Source: Stichopus chloronotus (Eukaryota; Echinodermata; Holothuroidea; Aspidochirotida; Stichopodidae). From it: a stretch of DNA of 64,000 nt. The position numbers and the translations under genes are program-made. The notes below the pieces were generated by a model. The model saw only the letters and a program-made list of their open reading frames with translations. It searched no databases and was not told the DNA's origin. Of this stretch, positions 58,287 through 64,000 are shown in pieces (position 1 is the first letter of the stretch; each line of letters begins with the position of its first letter). The DNA lies in NCBI GenBank assembly GCA_021234535.1, contig CM037842.1, positions 8,053,361 to 8,117,360 on the forward strand. The letters run 5' to 3'.

Positions 58287-58831
58287 CTGAAGGAGTGAAA
58301 TGAGAGCCTTTTAGAATGATATTGATATGAATATTATGTTTTCTGATTTATACTTTGTCCTCTTGACTATCGATGGTAGTCAAGTATGTACCATAGCAAC
58401 ATCCAGTGCAGATCTCTGCAGTTTTACAGTGTGTAAAAGTAAGTTTTATCGTTTGTCAACTACTGTTGCTAATGAGAGAAATATATCCATTGCATACATT
58501 AAAAGCATACTTGCATTTGATGATGAATTATGATCCAAAACACACCTGAGTCCTAATAGTTTTCATCCAGATCAGTAAAATCTTTTTCACCAAAATCTTT
58601 TTCTGCCTCCCCTTCCCCCATCAGTTCCACTCCTGTTCAATAGTTGCATCAGTGTTTTAAGTATTTGATGTTCATACTTTTTTGGTTGCTTTTAACTTAT
58701 CGATCATTCATTCCATGATTTAAGCTCCCTCTCAATGCCCCAAACCATGCATTCTCCCCCCCCCCCCCAACACATTAGGATATATGTATGATGATTGACT
58801 CAAGGCAGTTTACTATTGCTAGAATAATTAC
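58287..58831. other. Intron 2
   Basis: AT-rich with a poly-C run (58757-58768). Nothing else seen. Confidence 0.5.
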
Positions 58832-59118
58832 CTCTTAACTCCTCTAAACGCAACGTGCTGAGGAAGGTAAGCATATCCCCTCTCTGTCATCCTGTGTTTG
58901 GGGCAAGCAGGCGCCTTGACCAGGGGATATTTCCAGTGGCATTCGTGCCAAAGAGGTGCAGCCTGATGCTGTCTGCCAGGTCCTCTGCAGCAGGACGATC
59001 GAGACAGCACCTCCCAGCATCTCACCAGCTCGTTGGATCGATCTCGGAATGACGTGACTGTCACCGGGCCTTCCCTCCTCAGCTGGACGAGGAGCTCTCT
59101 GGAAGAGTGCCTCCAGTT
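58832..59118 (-). pseudogene. Exon 2: N-terminal helical region, frameshift and TGA
   Basis: I start it after ATACAAATGGAG|AACTGG, giving phase 0 from exon 1; donor GTAATT. Seen: NWRHSSRELLVQLRREG, VTVTSFRDRSNELVRCWEVL, SRSSCCR; one base must be dropped at AGAGGAC (about 58984) to reach DLADSIRLHLFGTNATGNIP, WSRRLLAPNTG; then TGA (58893-58895, where CGA would fit, a typical CpG transition) and GDMLTFLSTLRLEELR. The first frame alone runs through to the donor but then fails to join exon 3. Strong codon bias in both halves backs the two-frame reading. Function of this region unknown. Confidence 0.65.
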
Positions 59119-62100
59119 CTCCATTTGTATTAGTTTCATTAAGAAAGGGTTAGATTACTGAAATGAAAATAACATGAGTTGAATCACAATTTAATTGTTG
59201 GTGAAAGCCCAGCTTGCTTTATTCAGACAACCAGAACACACAAATCAGTGGTGGTTTTGATGATTTTGCTATTTCTTGTTACGAATCTAACATATTGCAT
59301 ATAAGGTAAGGTTGTGTAACATGTGTGGTTTTTGTAAGCTGCATATTTACTGTATGTAACCAATCAAGATGTAACAACCGTTGCATACAGTACATAATGA
59401 CATACTGTAGCTGCTGACCTATTAAGATGATGATCGACTGACAGGCATAATGACTCAACATGCACATCTGCACACTAAAAAGAGATCTGACAAAGCTTCC
59501 TACCTTAAGATTCCATGTGTACCCTACATGCATGATGTGCACAGTTTAACTGACTGTACAGTTGACAAAATTTGCCACCATCAAATAATAGGCTTCAAAC
59601 TCAATATGTTACACAAATCAACACACGCACACACACCAATATGAGATCAGTGCAAGTTTCCATCTTTTCTCCAGATGCTAAGTTTACAGTTTTCATGCAT
59701 TTGCCCAGCACCTGTGAATTTCAGATATTGATACTGAATCGCCTTAATTTGAGCTCTACCGAAAACAATAGCTGGTCATGTTATTGTACTCAATGTGGTA
59801 TACAGTACACTTATCAGAGCCAACCTTCCTTTCTTGAGATCTTGTTAACAAGGCGACCTAGACATCACAAACATACACACATACATACACACACACACAG
59901 AGTATCATCAAAGTAACAGACTACTGTTTAATTATGTATCCCCTTGAATAAACCCTCTAAGGGAAAGTATGCTAGTAATTTATACACTTTAAATAAAAGT
60001 CAGTCAACAAGAAATCAATAAATATTCTTTTTCATTTGCTTCATCTCGCATTTTCACAAGGTTTAACAAATATATAATTACGTTACAAGATACGTAAAAA
60101 AAATATAGTCAATAGCTTTCAGTTCAGAAGCAATTTTTAGAAATACTGAAACAAAGAATTCATCTTAGATATGGAGTCTTGAATACAGACACAGTAATAA
60201 AACAAGCAAAGATACTCTCCCAGTAGAACGGCCTAGAAAATATCACAATACAAATGTATAACAAGATGCTGAAGGCCTTGATATGACATGAAAACCCTAC
60301 ATAAAGTAAATTAATTAGCAGTCCAGGGAGTCTTCAAGCAACCTAATTTCACTAAAATGTTTACCCTTCTTCATATGTTAGAAGAAATACAGTACTGTAT
60401 AAGTTCGTGTTTAATTGTAACATGGAACGTTCTCTTGCATTCTGCAAGTGTAGATAAAATGTTTTGCATGAAAAATTGTGTAACTAAACCACTTGCGCGC
60501 AACCAAAACAAACATTTTCATACGTATGGTAACCTTTGGGTTAAAAATTTCTGAATGGATTTTATCCCAGATACAGTATCTCCCACTTTGTTTCTGCATC
60601 AAAAAAGGTGGTCACGTGACTCACCTGCAGCTAGAACTGTCAACTACATTTCTTTTATGAAGGAAGGAGTTTGCTACAATGATAAGATCAATAAATTTGT
60701 ACTGAGAATTTCTTAGCTTAGTATCAGTGCATGTAAGTAACACCAGTTAAAAATTCCTTTCCAATCTAATTCCCTGCCTTCAGACACATTGTCCCAATTG
60801 AGACATACATACATACCTATGTACATGTACATCCGCACGCATACACGCACGCACATACTGTACATACATAAAACGTCTTGTGACTTTTGTGAGAGTTTCA
60901 GGTTATACCCACCCTTTCTGACTGGCTCGAGCTGAAAAGTGACCAAACGAGTCATGGAGAGTTTACATTTCTTACTGCATGGCAAATGTAAAAAATATTC
61001 AAGCATTCTAAAGAATTACAGTAAGAGTCTATGTATTGCTTTCCCATAATATTCCAGAACAGATATTTGACAACTGATTGTTTTTATCTACAGAACTGAC
61101 TACAGCGGTGTTCTTTGTGCAAACCAAAAATGTCTTTGAGCAATATTCAGAGACAGTGAGGAGAAGCTTAACAAAATGGCTGAGAGACTGCACAAAGTTT
61201 AAGAAAGTGTACACAGTAGATAATTAGTATGCCTACAAGTTACAAGATGCTTCTTCACTGCAACTGTGCATGAGGAAAGGAGCAGACAGGGGTATATGGG
61301 TCAACGTTTCAAACCTACATTCTCAGTAAGTTACAGTGGACATATCTTAATTACCATAGTTGTTCTGTTTCTGGTTGTACATTCACTGGCATTCATGAAT
61401 TTCTCCAGATACTCTACACCTCAGTTTCTACTAGATGAACTTGTCAGTAGCATGGACACCTCTTCTGACTGACTTTTACCTATTGGATGCATGTCTGATC
61501 TCTGATCACACTGTTTGCAGCTTTTGTCAAATATACAGCCAAGCAATCAAAGTGCAAGAATTAAAGGCTGTAACCATCACCCCAGACAGTCTCAATTCTC
61601 CCAAACACCTACCTCTAGTCCCTCCCTCATGCAGCCTGTCTTAAATTCCTCCACATGTGTAATCAAAACAATGGAACCCTGTGTACGCTGTGTACAGTAA
61701 TACGAGCTGCTCTGCATCTTTCGAATTTGCTGTCAATCTAAGAGTACTGTAACTTAGAACCAGTTGAGAATTTTCCTTTCCAGGAGGTAAAAATATAGCA
61801 TAGGGTGATGCAATGCAGCCTTTAAGCGGGCTGACGAACCAAAAAAAAAAAAAGAAAAGCAAAACACATGACACTTTGTGTCCAATGGTTAGAATAGGTT
61901 CCAAACATGGCATGCAATCTACTTCATACATTAGCTCCAGGATGTGTACAAAATGCCAAGGAAAGAACAAGGACCTATACGTTGATTTTACTGTGTAACT
62001 AACAGGTAACTCGGGAAGTAGTGCAAACTTTGCAACGCTTACATGCCTTACAAGATACTGCTGCCTTCATGCCATCATGGTAGGCTATTGTACGTTACAC

Positions 62101-62200
62101 CTGTGAACAACGCTTTCTAAGCACACCAAATCACTGAAGTTTTCTGCGGAGGCCTGTAATTTGAGTGTAAAGTATACCTGTGCGATTCAAAACGGCTTAC
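59119..62200. other. Intron 1
   Basis: Holds a worn TGACC-family monomer followed by a CA-rich tail (59640-59900), a TTAA-MITE (61561-61826) and AT-rich DNA with microsatellite-like CATACATAC runs near 60800-60870. Confidence 0.5.
61561..61826. mobile_element. TTAA-MITE, complete copy
   Basis: TTAAAGGCTGTAACCATCAC at the left; inverted right end TTAAAGGCTGCATTGCATCA. Same orientation and interior words as 9903-10159. Confidence 0.85.
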
Positions 62201-62288
62201 ATCATCTTCATTCCAGGTGAAAATATCAACCTTCCGTAAGAGGATTCTAAAGTTCCCTCGATACTCGCACAAGCTGTGTTGTGGCCAT
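62201..62288 (-). pseudogene. Exon 1: probable start of the large gene
   Basis: GAAAATGGCC at 62288 is a good initiation context. It reads MATTQLVRVSREL, then TAG because of a CTTTAG run (about 62247-62252); with one T fewer it continues RILLRKVDIFTWNEDD to a GTAAGC donor in phase 0, as exon 2 needs. Alternatively the start is an upstream ATG (62356) whose frame reaches the donor without correction; its first 30 residues look less natural. So the exon is supported, the start codon less so. Confidence 0.5.
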
Positions 62289-63090
62289 TTTCGCACTGTT
62301 CTAGATAAATTATAGGCTAGATTAAGCAATGCACATAATTCCAAAACAATCATCACTTTTGCTTAAAGCAACCAAATTAGTTTGTTTCAACTAATTAGCA
62401 AATTTGTGTACATTTTTTCACAGAGAAACTAATTGTATGCGTAAAAACCAGTCAAGCGTAAAATTTTGAATTTTTTTACTTAATTAATGTTAGTCCGCAT
62501 GGCAATTAGTATATAAACACCTTTTTGGACATAAATTCGAAAAATTCACTTAGGCCTAATGGTAGCATACCCCAAAGGGGTCTAGTGCTGTAGAGTTGGA
62601 GATCCCTCCGCATTTTGTTCACCTGTGTCGGTAAAAGTCCCCCTCAGAAACATTGGGGCAACTTGTTTGGTACCTCATCCTTTGAGATGGGTTCTTTTGT
62701 GGACTGAATATTGAACAAGGCGAGTTGAGGTATACATGGTGCGAAAATGGTGTTAATTGAAGTAATTATGGAAAAGTTATGGACTTTTGGGTGGCGGAGC
62801 AGTATCATTCGAGGCGATGTATGATGTACCCCAGTGACAAGATCTGGTAATTTGGACGGCCTCTACCAGAAAATCTAACCACCGGAGGTACAAAAAATTA
62901 AAAAAAAGCCATGGATGGCCAATGTGTCAGCTTTCAACAGGGTGGTAGCTCATCATATCTGTTGAAAAATTCTACAAGCTGGCCTTAGGGATCACATTAT
63001 ATTGCGATTATGTGTGGAAGTCAAAGGTAAATTAATAGTGGTATAGGCAACACTCTCTAAGAAATGCTACCACAAGGGGGGGGGGGGGGG
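62289..63090. other. 5' flank of the large gene
   Basis: AT-rich. AACTAATTAG-type words and a short inverted repeat AACTAATTAGTTT-like near 62375-62400. No TATA box or CpG island I can support. Ends in a poly-G run (63075-63090). Confidence 0.35.
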
Positions 63091-64000
63091 TTAAATTAGA
63101 GCGGACCCTACCTAATCGGCAATAAGAGGAGAAAAATCAGGAATAATTATTTCAACAAAATAATTCCAAATGACAATGGCGAACGAGGTCAAAACAAAAT
63201 GGCGCCACCCATTGGCAGGGACGGTCACTGCACCACGACTCAAGTAATTACGTAATCAACATACCACATGGATTGAATTTTATCGTTTTTCGTTCCATTT
63301 CTATCAACTGGGGGCCTATCAATTGCAAATAAATACAAAATCGGGGGGGTTTAAATTGGAGCGGACCCTACCTAATCGGCAATAAGAGTAGAAAAGTCAG
63401 GAATAATTATTTCCAAAAAAAAAATTCCAAATGACAATGGCGAACGAGGTCAAAACAATATGGCGCCACCCTTTGCCATGGACGGTCACTGCACTACGAC
63501 TCAATTGATTAAGTAATCAACATACAAAATTGATTGAATTTTATCGTTTTTCGTTCCATTTCTGTTAACTGGGGGCATATCAATTGGAAATAAATACAAA
63601 ATCGGGGGTTGAAATTAGAGCGGAACCTACCTAATCGGTAATAAGAGGAGAAAAATCAAGAATAATTATTTCAAAAAAATAATTCCAAATGACAATGGCG
63701 AACGAGGTCAAAACAAAATGGCGACACCCATTGCCAGGGACCATAACTGCACTACGACTCAAGTGATTACGTAATCAACATACCACATGGATTGAATTTT
63801 GTCGTTTTTCCTTCCATTTCTATCAACTGGGGGCATATCAATTCCAAATAAATACAAAATCGGGGGGTTTAAATTAGAGCGGACCCTACGTTATCGGCAA
63901 TAGGAGGAGAAAAATCAGGAATAATTATTTCAAAAAAATAATTCCAAATGACAATGGCGAACGACGTCAAAACAAAATGGCGCCACCGATTGAGAGGGAC
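63091..64000. repeat. 260-bp tandem satellite, at least 3.5 copies
   Basis: Units begin TTAAATTAGAGCGGACCCTA at 63091, 63351, 63610 and 63869 (periods 260, 259, 259). Each carries CTAATCGGCAATAAGAGGAG, AACGAGGTCAAAACAAAATG, GGCGCCACC, AAGTAATTACGTAATCAACA and a G-run before the next unit. Copies differ by a few substitutions. The fourth unit is cut by the window end, so the array continues. Confidence 0.95.

Larger units (their letters stand above)
22470..62288 (-). pseudogene. Large 18-exon gene: zinc knuckle + YR-like + coiled coil + BEN-like, decayed copy
   Basis: Gene-level entry. Eighteen minus-strand exons from ATG at 62288 to TAG at 22472 have canonical AG/GT borders, and their phases agree at every junction once local lesions are allowed for, giving about 1,006 residues. 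Order: N-terminal helical region (1-124), acidic linker (about 137-190), CPMSGC...HLKHVHH zinc knuckle (192-232), linker, YR-like domain (about 280-600), Asp/Tyr-rich linker (601-646), basic stretch and coiled coil (659-884), BEN-like domain (884-1006). A chromatin- or DNA-binding nuclear protein is inferred. Lesions: frameshifts in exons 1 (start-dependent), 2, 7, 10, 12 and 17, and stops in exons 2 and 11. These point to a pseudogene, although most indels lie at short homopolymers and could include assembly error. It could also be two genes (exons 1-13 and 14-18), but the shared phases favour one. Confidence 0.7.

Overview
The window looks like eukaryotic, intron-rich nuclear DNA. It is AT-rich, has canonical GT/AG-bounded exons separated by kilobase introns, carries polyA/poly-C tracts, and is crowded with decayed metazoan mobile elements: L1/Tx1-like and RTE-like LINEs, a DIRS-type tyrosine-recombinase fragment, hAT-like and TTAA/TA-ended MITEs, and satellites. 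The mix fits a marine invertebrate, most likely an echinoderm or another invertebrate deuterostome. The taxon is an inference from repeat style; no diagnostic gene fixes it.

The main feature is one large minus-strand gene (62288 down to 22470, about 40 kb). I pieced it together from 18 exons that all have canonical splice sites and reading phases that agree from exon to exon once seven local lesions are allowed for. The predicted product, about 1,000 residues, is in order: an N-terminal region; acidic linkers; a Cys2/His2-like zinc knuckle (CPMSGC...HLKHVHH); a tyrosine-recombinase-like (YR) domain spread over about six exons; a second acidic linker; a basic nuclear-localisation-like stretch; a coiled coil; and a C-terminal domain resembling BEN. 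This zinc-knuckle + YR-like + coiled-coil + BEN-like order is the most interesting thing in the window. This copy carries five or six 1-nt frameshifts and two in-frame stops, mostly in the N-terminal and YR part, so it is probably a decaying copy, or partly an error-prone assembly.

Layout: 1-3.6 kb no supported gene; 3.65-5.58 kb an 840-bp direct duplication whose second copy abuts a perfect 64-nt hairpin; 6.3-9.3 kb candidate terminal exons of a plus-strand gene around a nested pair of MITEs and a double minisatellite; 9.4-17.3 kb dispersed repeats, a TIR element and MITEs; 18.2-20.4 kb an RTE-like LINE split by TGACCTTTGACC-type satellite monomers; 22.5-62.3 kb the large minus-strand gene with introns full of repeats, including two copies of a roughly 1.2-kb TIR element (28.9 and 38.7 kb), and intron 3 (50-58 kb) holding an L1-like element interrupted by a DIRS-type YR fragment and by a 596-bp TIR element; 63.09-64.0 kb a 260-bp tandem satellite running off the window edge, directly upstream of the gene's start.
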